Assembly: GCA_022826245.1 (NCBI GenBank)
Contig: JAJDVG010000010.1
Coordinates: forward strand, 162,320-226,319
DNA from: Gammaproteobacteria bacterium
Lineage (GTDB): Bacteria > Pseudomonadota > Gammaproteobacteria > Steroidobacterales > Rariloculaceae
DNA: 64,000 bases
Reading direction: 5' to 3'
The number at the start of each line of letters is the position of its first letter. The stretch's first letter is position 1. Made by a program: the position numbers and the translations under genes. This document shows, one piece after another, positions 35,614 through 44,268 of the stretch. The notes under the pieces were generated by a model, which did not search any database, was not told where the DNA came from, and saw only the letters and a list, made by a program, of their open reading frames with translations.

Positions 35614-38187
35614 TCAGAAATTAATCGTCGCGCCAACGCCGTAGGTACGCGGCGGCGCGAGCGTCACGTACTCGGCCCCGCCGCCGAACGGAGGGCCGTA
35701 GTTCGTTTGCACGGCCTCGTCGCCGACGTTGCGCGCATAGGCGTTTACCGACCACCTGCCATCGGCCGACACCCAGTTCAGATAGACATTGAAGAGCTCA
35801 TAGTCGTCCTGAATGGACTTGCCGGGGTTGGCGATGTTCGCTCCCGGCGCGCCGCCCAACGACCAGTAGTCGCTGCGGAACTCGGCATTCAGGCTCAACG
35901 TGAGATCGCTGCCGTCTGCTATCTGGAAGATGTGGCTGTACGTCAGGTTCATGGTCGTCTCGGGCGAGTTCTGCAGCACCAGACCATCGTATGACGCGTT
36001 GAGCGCCGAAAGATTGCCGTACATCGACGCAACCGTGCCTGCGTCCATGAAGCCAGCGTTGGTCATCGCCGAAGCAAACTCGGCTTCCGATGGCAGGCCG
36101 GTCGGCGCCGTCGTGATCGAGTCCAGAAACTCCACCGACAGATCCAGCCGGTCGTTGTCCGTCATGAGCCAGCTCAGCTCGATGTCCACGCCCTCACTGA
36201 TGAGGTCGGGAATGGTCGAGCTGAGTATCTGGTAGCACGCATAACCGCTGAGCGGATCGTAGAACGCCGCATTCGGGAACGGAAAGGCCGAACAGGCGGG
36301 GAAAGGCGGCGCGAACTGCGGATTGATCTGCACGCCCACCGAACCGTCCAGCATGCGGTCGTGGTATTCGGAATCGAAGTACTCGATGTTGAATTGCACC
36401 CGATCCTCGAGCCAGCGGCTCTTGTAGCCGATCGTCAACTGGTCGAGCGTCTCGGCGACCGTACCAGCCGGGGCAAACCCGAAAATATTGCCTGCCTGGT
36501 AACCCGTGGCGAAAATCCCGTAGACCATCGAGTCGCCGCCGGTCAGGTCATATTCGACGCCTACGCGATAGGTGAGGTCGTCCCACTCCCTCGAACCGGT
36601 TCTCGCCGGAGGAAAGCCTCCCGGTCCCGGCCCGCTGCTGTCGCCAGGGGTGTCGGGATGGTTCAGGAAGGACTTTTCGTCGTCGCTCTGGCGCAGCCCC
36701 GCAACGATACGAAACGCATCCGTGACCGGAAAAGCGGCGTTCGCGTAGACGGAAAACGTTTCGTGCGCGTTGTTGTCGAACGACCAGCAATACGCGCTCT
36801 CGGAAACGCTCACCGCAGGGCAGAACGGCCCGGCGCCGAACCCGGGAAAACCGGCCGACCGGAATGTCCCATCGAGCTCGGTGTCGTAGTAATAGATCCC
36901 GGCGAGCCACTCGAACGGCATGTCCGGTGACGACGTCAACTGTACATCGACCTGGGTCGTCTCCTGCCGTCGATCCTCGCTGCGCCAGTCCGTGCCGCGC
37001 GGCGGTTCTTCGGACAGGAAACGCGCCTCCTGGTACGACGGCGCAATGCTCAGCACGCCGATTCCGGTCGTCCACTCGATCTCCACGCTGTACTGGTCGA
37101 TGGTCGTGTCGCGGAACGGGCTGTTCGGCCAGGAATCCGCCGGATACCCGTCGTCCCAGGGGTCGTCGCGATCGCGGTACGTCGTGCCGTCGTTGATATG
37201 GCCGAACAAGGTGCCCATCGTCACGTCGTAACAGGGCGCCGGCATGCAGCCGCCACCCGGCGGCCCCGGCGGCGGTGGGGGTGGGGGCGGCGGAGGTGGA
37301 CCGCCCGGCGGCCCGGGCGGCGGCGGAGGCGGTGGCGGAGCGACCGGGCGCAGGGGGTCCTGAGCCTCGTTGTACGGCGCCCAGAAGCCGCCATAGGTCA
37401 GCACGCTCGTGTCGACGCCGTTGCCGCCGATCTTGTTCTGCGACGCGGTCAACACGATGTTCAGATCGTCGTTCGGCTGGATGCGGTACTTGATCCGGTA
37501 GTTCTGCAGGTCCGAATCGCCGGCGCCGGACGAAATGTAGCCGTCCCTCTGGATATCGGAATAGGCGATACGGATGGCCTGGTTGTCGGCCAGCGGCACG
37601 TTGACCACGCCTTCGAAACTGGTCAGGTCGAAACTGCCGAATTCGAGCGCACCGTTGCCTTCGAATTCAAAGACCGGATCGTTCGACACCAGGCTGACGG
37701 CGCCGGCCAGCGATGCAGCCCCGAGCGTCGTGCTCTGGGTGCCGCGCATCACCTCAACCTGCGCCATGTCGAGCGTGCCGCCGCGCACCGTCTCGCCGCG
37801 ATTCTGGTAAACGCCGTCGATGAGCACCGCCACGACCGGTGTCGCGGTGCCCGGCGGCTGTGGCCCGGAACCCACGCCGATGCCCCGCAGGAAGAAGGAG
37901 TCGCCGACCTGGCTGCCCTGCGAAGCGACGCCCACGATCCCGCGCATGATCTCATCGATGCGCTTCTTGCCCTGGACCCTGAGTTGTTCGGCCGTGAACA
38001 CCTGGATGGACATCGACGTCTTCTGCAGGTCCGCTTCGCGCTTCTCGGCGGTGACGACGACTTCCTCGAGCATCGCGCCGTCGCCTTGCTGGGCTTGCGA
38101 AACCGGCGCGCCCAACAAGCCGGCGGCCACGGCAGCGGCGATCGCGCCAAGCGGCAAATGCCTCAGCTCGGACGGTTGTTTCGACAT
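35614..38187 (-). CDS. TonB-dependent receptor
   Basis: This 857-aa outer-membrane receptor has a signal peptide (GAIAAAVAAGLLGAPVSQAQ), a plug domain (EEVVVTAEKREADLQKTSMS, then FLRGIGVGSG and the DGVYQNRGE strand), a beta-barrel, and the terminal aromatic residue (VGATINF). A Pro/Gly insertion at about residues 279-311 falls in the barrel, probably in an extracellular loop. ATG 38187 is preferred to an upstream ATG because it gives the signal peptide. The plug is of the kind used for varied organic substrates, so the ligand cannot be named. It lies in a run with EthD-like and exported proteins. Confidence 0.9.
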   Translation of the reverse strand: MSKQPSELRHLPLGAIAAAVAAGLLGAPVSQAQQGDGAMLEEVVVTAEKREADLQKTSMSIQVFTAEQLRVQGKKRIDEIMRGIVGVASQGSQVGDSFFLRGIGVGSGPQPPGTATPVVAVLIDGVYQNRGETVRGGTLDMAQVEVMRGTQSTTLGAASLAGAVSLVSNDPVFEFEGNGALEFGSFDLTSFEGVVNVPLADNQAIRIAYSDIQRDGYISSGAGDSDLQNYRIKYRIQPNDDLNIVLTASQNKIGGNGVDTSVLTYGGFWAPYNEAQDPLRPVAPPPPPPPPGPPGGPPPPPPPPPPPGPPGGGCMPAPCYDVTMGTLFGHINDGTTYRDRDDPWDDGYPADSWPNSPFRDTTIDQYSVEIEWTTGIGVLSIAPSYQEARFLSEEPPRGTDWRSEDRRQETTQVDVQLTSSPDMPFEWLAGIYYYDTELDGTFRSAGFPGFGAGPFCPAVSVSESAYCWSFDNNAHETFSVYANAAFPVTDAFRIVAGLRQSDDEKSFLNHPDTPGDSSGPGPGGFPPARTGSREWDDLTYRVGVEYDLTGGDSMVYGIFATGYQAGNIFGFAPAGTVAETLDQLTIGYKSRWLEDRVQFNIEYFDSEYHDRMLDGSVGVQINPQFAPPFPACSAFPFPNAAFYDPLSGYACYQILSSTIPDLISEGVDIELSWLMTDNDRLDLSVEFLDSITTAPTGLPSEAEFASAMTNAGFMDAGTVASMYGNLSALNASYDGLVLQNSPETTMNLTYSHIFQIADGSDLTLSLNAEFRSDYWSLGGAPGANIANPGKSIQDDYELFNVYLNWVSADGRWSVNAYARNVGDEAVQTNYGPPFGGGAEYVTLAPPRTYGVGATINF

Positions 38188-38304
38188 GTTGTAACCCGCT
38201 GAGTATCCGGAGAATGGGCCGATCATGTTCGGCGATTCATGGTCGGCAATCCAATCATGGATTCCGATAGCTGCTATCGCACTCGCCGATACAAACAGGC
38301 CGGG

Positions 38305-39105
38305 TTACGCCGTGGTGATGTAGGGCCTCAGATACCGTTTGAAGTCGTCCGTTGGCGCCTCGAGCAGGAACTGGCAGACGAAGTCGACGGCGGGCTGCAG
38401 GAAGGGATAGCGGTCGTAATCGGCCCAGGCCGGCTGCGTGTATTCGGCCGGAGATTCGACGACCGCCTTGCGCCAGGCATCGGCGTTGTCGTACCAGAGT
38501 TCCGAGACTCGAACGAATGCTCCGAGTCGGGGTTGCTCCACCTGCCTGTAGCTGAAAAAACGCTTGAGGCCGGACTGCTCCGCGACTTCCTTCGCGTGAA
38601 CGTTGAGGAACCAGTCTTCGCCCTCGTCGACCGGTACGCCGTCGGGATACTTGTGCGCGGTGATCCAGCGTATGTTCGTGCCCTCATCGATCGTCAGGCC
38701 CTTGCCCACGAAGTCGTCCGCACGACGGCTCTGGACGAAGATCATGACCGGCGGGTGCGGGCCGCCCGGGCTCCCCGCCCAGCCGGCGCTGCGCGCGGCG
38801 CCTTCCGGCATGCCGACGATGCTCGCATAGCCAGGCGGCCAGACCTCGCCGAACGCCGTACCGTGGTCCATGACTCCGCCAACCCACGGCGGCTCGCGCC
38901 ACCAGTGTTCGGTCATCCGCCAGTTGTAGGGACAAAAGCGCTCCGAGCCCTCCGGCGCCGGTACCGCGCGATAACTCGTGTATCGCTCCAGTATGGGGTC
39001 GAGCTGGCCGATCGTTTCGCGAGCATGATCCTTGAGCAGCCATCTCTCCATCAGCGGCAGGTGGTTCATGTCGGAGAGATTGAGTATCAGGTAACTGCGC
39101 AGCAT
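38305..39105 (-). CDS. EthD-like dimeric alpha/beta-barrel protein, copy 1
   Basis: This 266-aa protein has the pattern of EthD/dimeric alpha-beta-barrel domains (MLRSYLILNLSDMNHLPLMERW at the N-terminus, YTSYRAVPAPEGSE, and DEGEDWFLNVHAKEVAEQSG). It shares the block PDGVPVDEGEDW-LNVH-EV-QSGLKRFFS with the protein at 40745-41518, so they are paralogues. ATG 39105 has an excellent AGGGAGGA site five bases upstream, so it is preferred to ATG 39147. EthD-like proteins are known in ether degradation and polyketide ring handling. It heads the minus-strand run that includes the TonB receptor and is divergent from a LysR gene. Confidence 0.75.
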   Translation of the reverse strand: MLRSYLILNLSDMNHLPLMERWLLKDHARETIGQLDPILERYTSYRAVPAPEGSERFCPYNWRMTEHWWREPPWVGGVMDHGTAFGEVWPPGYASIVGMPEGAARSAGWAGSPGGPHPPVMIFVQSRRADDFVGKGLTIDEGTNIRWITAHKYPDGVPVDEGEDWFLNVHAKEVAEQSGLKRFFSYRQVEQPRLGAFVRVSELWYDNADAWRKAVVESPAEYTQPAWADYDRYPFLQPAVDFVCQFLLEAPTDDFKRYLRPYITTA

Positions 39106-39232
39106 CCCGTCCTCCCTTTGTTCGGGACCAGGCTCGTCGGGATTCATGTCCGCGACCCCGGCTTTTTCACTGTACCGCGATGCGGAATCCGCCCGCCACT
39201 TCGACGAGCAATGCCGCCGGAGGGATCGCGGG

Positions 39233-39238
39233 TATTAT
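39233..39238 (+). promoter_or_regulatory. Possible -10 element for the LysR gene
   Basis: TATTAT lies 54 bases before the LysR start, in the 187-bp divergent region between the EthD-like gene and the LysR gene. No good -35 was found, and a LysR binding box (T-N11-A) is not distinctive. The assignment is weak. Confidence 0.25.
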
Positions 39239-39292
39239 TGATTTCACGCACTTTTTGGGCTCGCAGCCGGAACCGGGCCCGGGGGATCCGAG

Positions 39293-40219
39293 ATGCATTT
39301 CAATCGATTCGATCTGAACCTGCTCGTCGCGCTCGACGCTCTGCTCGAGGAGAAAAACGTCACGCGCGCGTCCGAGCGGTTGTTCATGTCCCAGCCCGCC
39401 ATGAGCGGCGCGTTACAAAGGCTCAGGGAACGTTTCAACGACCCGTTGCTCATACGGGTCGGCAGAACGATGGAGCTGACGCCGCGCGCCACGGCGCTGA
39501 CCGCACCCGTACGGGAAATCCTGCTGCAGATCCAGAATACGATCGACACCGAACCGGAATTCGACCCATCGACGGCGCGGCGGTCGTTTACCGTGCTCAT
39601 GAGCGATTACGTTGCCACCGTACTCGTGCCCGAAGTCATTCGCCGGATCTCGAGCAGGGCGCCCGGTATCAAGATTCAGGTCGCGATGCTCGGAGGGGGC
39701 GCTCACGAACGGCTGGAGACCGGCCGCGCGGACCTCATGATTCGCGCCCTTGTCGACCCGAAGAGCGAATCGACGCTCGTTTCGGAGAATCTCAACGTCG
39801 ATGAACTGTTCGAGGACGACTGGGTCTGCGTGGCGGACGCCAAGCACCCGGATATCGGCGACGAACTGACGCTCGAGGCATACACGAGTCTTCCGCACGT
39901 GTCTCACGACTTCGGCCGGCGGGTACCGACGCTCGAGGAGATTTCGCACGCCCAGATCTCACTGGATCTCGACATTCGCGCGGCGGCGCCGAACTTCTCT
40001 ACCCTGGTGTTCATGGTGCCCGGCACGGATCTGCTTGCGCTCATTCCGCGGCGCCTGGCCAGGACGCTGTCCAAGAACGTCGATGTCAGGGTATTGGAGC
40101 CGCCGGTCGACTTTCCGCCGCTGAACGAAGTTCTGATCTGGCACAAGCGTCACGAGTTCGATGCCGGGCACTGCTGGTTGCGGGACGTCTTCAGGGAAAC
40201 CGCAAGCGAACTCCTGTAG
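39293..40219 (+). CDS. LysR-type regulator, NodD-like subgroup
   Basis: This 308-aa protein has an N-terminal winged HTH (FDLNLLVALDALLEEKNVTRAS in part; SQPAMSGALQRLRE) and a PBP2-type effector-binding domain. The start MHFNRFDLNLL and the PPLLIRVGRTMELTPRA stretch match the NodD/NahR subgroup of regulators that respond to aromatic compounds. It lies between divergent EthD-like genes and is the natural candidate to control the 31-45 kb genes (inference from position). I did not find a distinctive operator. Confidence 0.92.
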   Translation: MHFNRFDLNLLVALDALLEEKNVTRASERLFMSQPAMSGALQRLRERFNDPLLIRVGRTMELTPRATALTAPVREILLQIQNTIDTEPEFDPSTARRSFTVLMSDYVATVLVPEVIRRISSRAPGIKIQVAMLGGGAHERLETGRADLMIRALVDPKSESTLVSENLNVDELFEDDWVCVADAKHPDIGDELTLEAYTSLPHVSHDFGRRVPTLEEISHAQISLDLDIRAAAPNFSTLVFMVPGTDLLALIPRRLARTLSKNVDVRVLEPPVDFPPLNEVLIWHKRHEFDAGHCWLRDVFRETASELL

Positions 40220-40331
40220 CGAATCAGACCGCAGGCGAATACCACCTATCGAAAAAATCAATACGTTTCCCGACACGCCCTGCTGTACGATTCGCAACTC
40301 GTCCCGACCCGTATCGACAACAACAAACCCC

Positions 40332-40748
40332 ATGGCAGCGGACCAGAATTTCGACTTTCATCACGGCGGCGTCAGCGTGCCCGATCTCGATGCAGCCATC
40401 GAGTGGTACCGCGAGATGCTGGGCTTCGAGGTCGAGAGGCGGTTTTCGATTCCGGGCGCAAAGGCCAAGGTCGCAATGATCCGCAGGGGCGACCTTCGAT
40501 TCGAGCTGTTCGAGGTCCTTGACGCCAAGCCGCTGCCCGAAGACCGCCGTTATCCCGACCGCGACCTGCAGACCCATGGCAACAAGCACGTTGCCTTTCG
40601 CGTGGGGGATGCGGAAGCCTTCCTCGAGCATATGACGGACAAGGGCGCCGATGTGGCAATGGTCGTGCGCGAAGAATTCGGCACGGGCTTCTTCATCCGC
40701 GACTGCGCCGGCAATCTTGTCGAGTTCGTGGAAGAGTCCGCCGGTTAG
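40332..40748 (+). CDS. VOC-family (glyoxalase/dioxygenase-fold) protein
   Basis: This 138-aa protein has the VOC fold: HHGGVSVPDLDAAIEWYREML at the N-terminus, THGNKHVAFRV in the middle, and the C-terminal FIRDCAGNLVEFVE. The metal ligands would be His11, His75-region and the Glu of VEFVE. It may be an epimerase, lyase or dioxygenase; the substrate is unknown. ATG 40332 is chosen for family alignment. Its stop overlaps that of the next gene, which runs the other way. Confidence 0.85.
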   Translation: MAADQNFDFHHGGVSVPDLDAAIEWYREMLGFEVERRFSIPGAKAKVAMIRRGDLRFELFEVLDAKPLPEDRRYPDRDLQTHGNKHVAFRVGDAEAFLEHMTDKGADVAMVVREEFGTGFFIRDCAGNLVEFVEESAG

Positions 40749-41518
40749 AAGTAGCGAAGGCTCTGAACGCGCAGCAGGTCCTGGTCCGGCCGTTCGAGCA
40801 GAAACGTACTGATGAATTCCTCTCCCGGCACGAAGAACGGGTAGCTGCTCTGCGGAGCCCAGGGCGCGGGCGTATACGCGGGCGGATTCGCCCGGATCGA
40901 GTCGACCCAGCCGGCGTCGTTTTCGTACCAGAGTTCCGAAAGCCGATGCCAGGACTTCGTCATGAGAGGCGGCAGCTTGTCGAAGAACGGCCGCTGCTTC
41001 GTTGAACGAGGGATCGTCTGGCCTGTCAGCACCTTGTGGCTGAAGAACCGGGTCAGCCCGGGCTGCTTGCAGACCTCGGGGACATGGACGTTCAGGTACC
41101 AGTCTTCGGCCTCGTCGACCGGCACGCGGTCCGGGTAGCGAAACAGGGTTACCCAGCGCAGGATCGTCCTGTCGCCATGACGCAGTTCCGCGCCGAGAAA
41201 GTCCTCGGTAGGCTCGCCCGGCACGTTCGCTACCGCCACGTCCATGTAGCCCGGCTGGTGCGAGAACGACAGCAGGCCGTTGACCCCGCGCCGCTCTTCG
41301 GGGCTTCGCACCCAGTTCTCGTGAACGCGGTAATTGATGTAGCCGTAGTCTTCGGCCCCGGGCGGCGGCGGCACCGGACGGTACAACAGGTACCGGGTCG
41401 TCCACGGCAACTGCGCACAAACTTCGGGGCAATGCTGCTCCGCGAACCAGCGCTCCAGCGCCGGCCGGTCGTTGTTGTCGGGCAGGTGATGGAATATGAC
41501 GAGTTTGCTGGTGCTCAT
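40745..41518 (-). CDS. EthD-like dimeric alpha/beta-barrel protein, copy 2
   Basis: This 257-aa paralogue of the protein at 38305-39105 shares LPDNNDRPALERWF-like start, YLLYRPVPPPPGAEDY, and PDRVPVDEAEDWYLNVH. ATG 41518 is the start that fits the family; the frame continues upstream into the neighbour. It is three bases past the SDR stop and probably the last gene of the ADH-FAD-SDR-EthD run. It may handle a reactive intermediate; this is inferred from the paralogy. Confidence 0.75.
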   Translation of the reverse strand: MSTSKLVIFHHLPDNNDRPALERWFAEQHCPEVCAQLPWTTRYLLYRPVPPPPGAEDYGYINYRVHENWVRSPEERRGVNGLLSFSHQPGYMDVAVANVPGEPTEDFLGAELRHGDRTILRWVTLFRYPDRVPVDEAEDWYLNVHVPEVCKQPGLTRFFSHKVLTGQTIPRSTKQRPFFDKLPPLMTKSWHRLSELWYENDAGWVDSIRANPPAYTPAPWAPQSSYPFFVPGEEFISTFLLERPDQDLLRVQSLRYF

Positions 41519-41520
41519 GG

Positions 41521-42264
41521 TCAGAAAACTACTCCGCCGTCGCAGTTGATCGTCTGTCCGGTAACGAAGCCGCTGGCTTCCGATGTCAGGTAAAGCAATG
41601 CGCCGCAAAGGTCCTCCGGCTCCTCGGTCCGCTTGATCAACTGCTGCTCGCGAACGGCTTCGAATTGCTCCGCCGGTATGTTCCTTTCCGCCTCGGGCGT
41701 ACGCGTCAGCCCCGGCGACAGCGCGTTCACCGTTATGCCGTACGGCCCCAGTTCCGCGGCCAGTGCCCGCACGAGGCCGACGCCCGCCGCCTTGGTCGTG
41801 ATATAGGGGAGAAACCCCGGCATCGGCGTACCCAGCGTGCTCGAAGCGATCTGCACGATGCGGCCGTAAGCGCGTTCCTTCATGCCGGGCGTAACCGACT
41901 GGGCGAGCAGCAGCGACGCCTCGACGTTGACGGCCTCAAACTTCCTGAACTGCTCGATCTCGAGTTCCTCGTAGGGGATCAAGGGCAGATACGCGGCGTT
42001 GTTGACGAGGATATCGACGCCCCCGAACCGGTCGAGGACGTTCTGCGCGAACGCGCGTACCGCGTTGGCATCGGACAGGTCGCAGACTTCGCGGTAGCCG
42101 CGCCGGCCCGCCGCCTCGACGTCCGCCACGGCGTCGGAAGCATCCGCGATATCGGCGATCGCAAGGTCGCAACCGGCGCCCGCGAGCGCCCGCGTGAAGT
42201 GCCGGCCGAGCCCTCCGGCCCCGCCGGTCAGGATCGCCACGCGCCCTTCGTGCGACTTCGCCAC
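41521..42264 (-). CDS. Short-chain dehydrogenase/reductase
   Basis: This 247-aa classical SDR has the cofactor motif TGGAGGLG (residues 13-20), VNNAAYLP (about 88-95), the catalytic Ser141/142 and Y154-x3-K158 (YITTK), and the C-terminal NCDGGVVF. An acidic residue after beta-2 (AIADIAD) suggests NAD rather than NADP. It lies 10 bp downstream of the FAD oxidoreductase gene on the same strand, so the two are probably co-transcribed. Confidence 0.92.
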   Translation of the reverse strand: MAKSHEGRVAILTGGAGGLGRHFTRALAGAGCDLAIADIADASDAVADVEAAGRRGYREVCDLSDANAVRAFAQNVLDRFGGVDILVNNAAYLPLIPYEELEIEQFRKFEAVNVEASLLLAQSVTPGMKERAYGRIVQIASSTLGTPMPGFLPYITTKAAGVGLVRALAAELGPYGITVNALSPGLTRTPEAERNIPAEQFEAVREQQLIKRTEEPEDLCGALLYLTSEASGFVTGQTINCDGGVVF

Positions 42265-42274
42265 GGCGCGACCG

Positions 42275-44137
42275 TCAGTTTCGCCGGAACGGCAAGCTGA
42301 GAAGGAACAACAGCTTGCCCAGGCCCAGAAGCCTCATGCCCCTGCGCAGATCGCCCGGACGCAGCTTGGCGGTCATCGGCATCGTGCCGAAGGTCTTGCC
42401 CTTGATGACGAGCGCGTTGTCGTCGCGGCCGATTTCGCTGACGGACATGAGCTCCTCATCGTTGGCGTCGTAGAGGCGCATGTCCGCGTCGTCGTCCGCA
42501 GCGCTCGCGCCCGCGGCCTGCGGCGCCGACACCGTTTTCTTCGTATCGCCGCCCGACCCGCCGGCGAACATCGCGTCGAAGTCCATGCCGAAATCCTCGA
42601 ACATGCGGATCGCCGTAGCGCGGCCCGCTCCGAATACGCCGCCGCCCGGGTGCTGGAACGGCCCAACGAGGTAGAGGCGTTCGACTCCCGGAACGGCGAA
42701 CTGGCCGAGGTCGGGCGTCGGGCGGTGACCGAGCGACTGGTACATGAATGGCGCACAGCCGTGAACGTCGCCCTTCACGAAACTCGTCGGGCTTGCGCGC
42801 TCGTGGTCGAGCGGGGAGCGGACCACGCGGGCAAGGATGTTGTCATCGGTCAGATTCGTGAAGAACCTGCGGTAGTGCTCGAGGTTCTCGTCCGCGCACT
42901 GCTCCTTGTATTCGTCCCATCGCGCCGCGCCGCCTTCACGGAGGTTGTAGGGCGCGAAGGACACGCCGTAGAAAACACCGGCGCCTTCCGGCGCGCGGCT
43001 CGGATCGTTGACCGCGTTGTCGCCGCCGGCGATCAGTCGGCGCTTCGGCACACGGCCTCGCCTGAGCTCGTCGTAATCGGCAAGCAGGTCGCCCAGGTTG
43101 TCGTCCGCGACGAGTTCGGTCATCACGGCGCCTTCCGCTTCCTCCGCCCTGAGCCGGGCGCGCTCCTTGAGCGCCATGTGCGTCAGGAGCAGCGAAAAGG
43201 TCGAAAGCGTAACGTTCTCGGCGCGCTCGAGAACGGGTTCCGGCACGCCGTCGACGAACTGACGCAGCACGTGCGGATGAATGGCGCCGACGACACCGTC
43301 GTCGGCAAGACAGCGTTCACCCGAGGTCAGCTCGAGCCCGGTCGCCCGGCCCGAATTCACGATCACCCGCGCAACCTCCGAGTTACAGCGAACCTCGCCG
43401 CCGTGGTGCTCGATGCACCGCACCAGTGCGTGCGCCAACTCGCCCGAACCGCCGACCGGTTGCGAGATTCCGAAGGTGTGCACGATTCCGGGCATCAGGA
43501 ATGCGCCCATGCCGGTTCCGAGCTCGTCCGGCATCTGCAGGTTCTCGGTGACCATCCGCACGATATGCAGTTTCATGAGGTCGCTTTCGAAGAACCTGTC
43601 CACCACGTCGAGCGCGCTGCGCAACATGATGTCGAGCAGGAAACGACCTTCGTCGCTCTGATCCATCATCGCGGTGAACGCGCCGAACGGGGACGGCGGG
43701 GAGTACAGGCCCGCCGTCAGCATCGGCAGCGCTTTCCGGCTCGCCTGCACGAACCTGCGGTAGGCCTCGGCGTCCCGCGGCGAGAATTCGGCGATGCCCT
43801 CGCAGGTGCGGTCGAGGTCCTTCCATGCCCGGATGACGCGGCCGTCTTCGAAGACCGTCACCCAGGGCATTTCGGGATAGTTGTACCTGAGGCCGAAATC
43901 GCGGAGCAGCCCCAGTTCGTCCTCACGCAACAGCGGGTTGCCCTGGAGCATGATGTGAACGGTGCTGTGCTCGTCGTGCCGGTAACCGGGCAGCGTCAGT
44001 TCGCGCGTGGAGACGCCGCCGCCGTAGTACGGCTTGCGTTCGAGCACCAGCACGCTCTTGCCGGCCCTGGCCAGGTACGCGGCTGCGACGAGCCCATTGT
44101 GGCCCGCCCCCATCACGACGACATCGTGGGTTGACAC
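42275..44137 (-). CDS. Phytoene-desaturase/CrtI-like FAD oxidoreductase
   Basis: This 620-aa flavoprotein starts with the FAD-binding dinucleotide fold (VVVMGAGHNGLVAAAYLARAG, residues about 6-26) followed by a CrtI/CrtO-type body (YRHDEHSTVHIMLQGNPLL; GSGELAHALVRCIEHHGGEV). The C-terminal 110 residues (after FGMDFDAMFAGG) are an extension with an Ala/Asp-rich linker and the ending LGLGKLLFLLSLPFRRN, not seen in the core fold. It may desaturate or oxidise a hydrophobic substrate; carotenoid use is not implied. It is coupled to the SDR gene. Confidence 0.88.
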   Translation of the reverse strand: MSTHDVVVMGAGHNGLVAAAYLARAGKSVLVLERKPYYGGGVSTRELTLPGYRHDEHSTVHIMLQGNPLLREDELGLLRDFGLRYNYPEMPWVTVFEDGRVIRAWKDLDRTCEGIAEFSPRDAEAYRRFVQASRKALPMLTAGLYSPPSPFGAFTAMMDQSDEGRFLLDIMLRSALDVVDRFFESDLMKLHIVRMVTENLQMPDELGTGMGAFLMPGIVHTFGISQPVGGSGELAHALVRCIEHHGGEVRCNSEVARVIVNSGRATGLELTSGERCLADDGVVGAIHPHVLRQFVDGVPEPVLERAENVTLSTFSLLLTHMALKERARLRAEEAEGAVMTELVADDNLGDLLADYDELRRGRVPKRRLIAGGDNAVNDPSRAPEGAGVFYGVSFAPYNLREGGAARWDEYKEQCADENLEHYRRFFTNLTDDNILARVVRSPLDHERASPTSFVKGDVHGCAPFMYQSLGHRPTPDLGQFAVPGVERLYLVGPFQHPGGGVFGAGRATAIRMFEDFGMDFDAMFAGGSGGDTKKTVSAPQAAGASAADDDADMRLYDANDEELMSVSEIGRDDNALVIKGKTFGTMPMTAKLRPGDLRRGMRLLGLGKLLFLLSLPFRRN

Positions 44138-44268
44138 GTCTCAGCCTCGTTCGAGCGTTACTCCGGCGAACGCCGAATGGTAACGACTGCGGAAAGCGCG
44201 GACGAATCGCGCGTGCGGATGGTTCCTATCGGGCGTACGGATTGCAGCGCCCGACCGCCCCTGCGGAG

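Noticed and set aside
33574..37352. Pro/Gly-rich repeats as a possible CRISPR-like array
   Set aside because: The units are coding, contiguous and without unique spacers, so they are protein repeats and not a CRISPR array.
42194..44134. 646-aa plus-strand open frame opposite the FAD oxidoreductase
   Set aside because: Low-complexity His/Arg/Val-rich product without motifs; antisense shadow.
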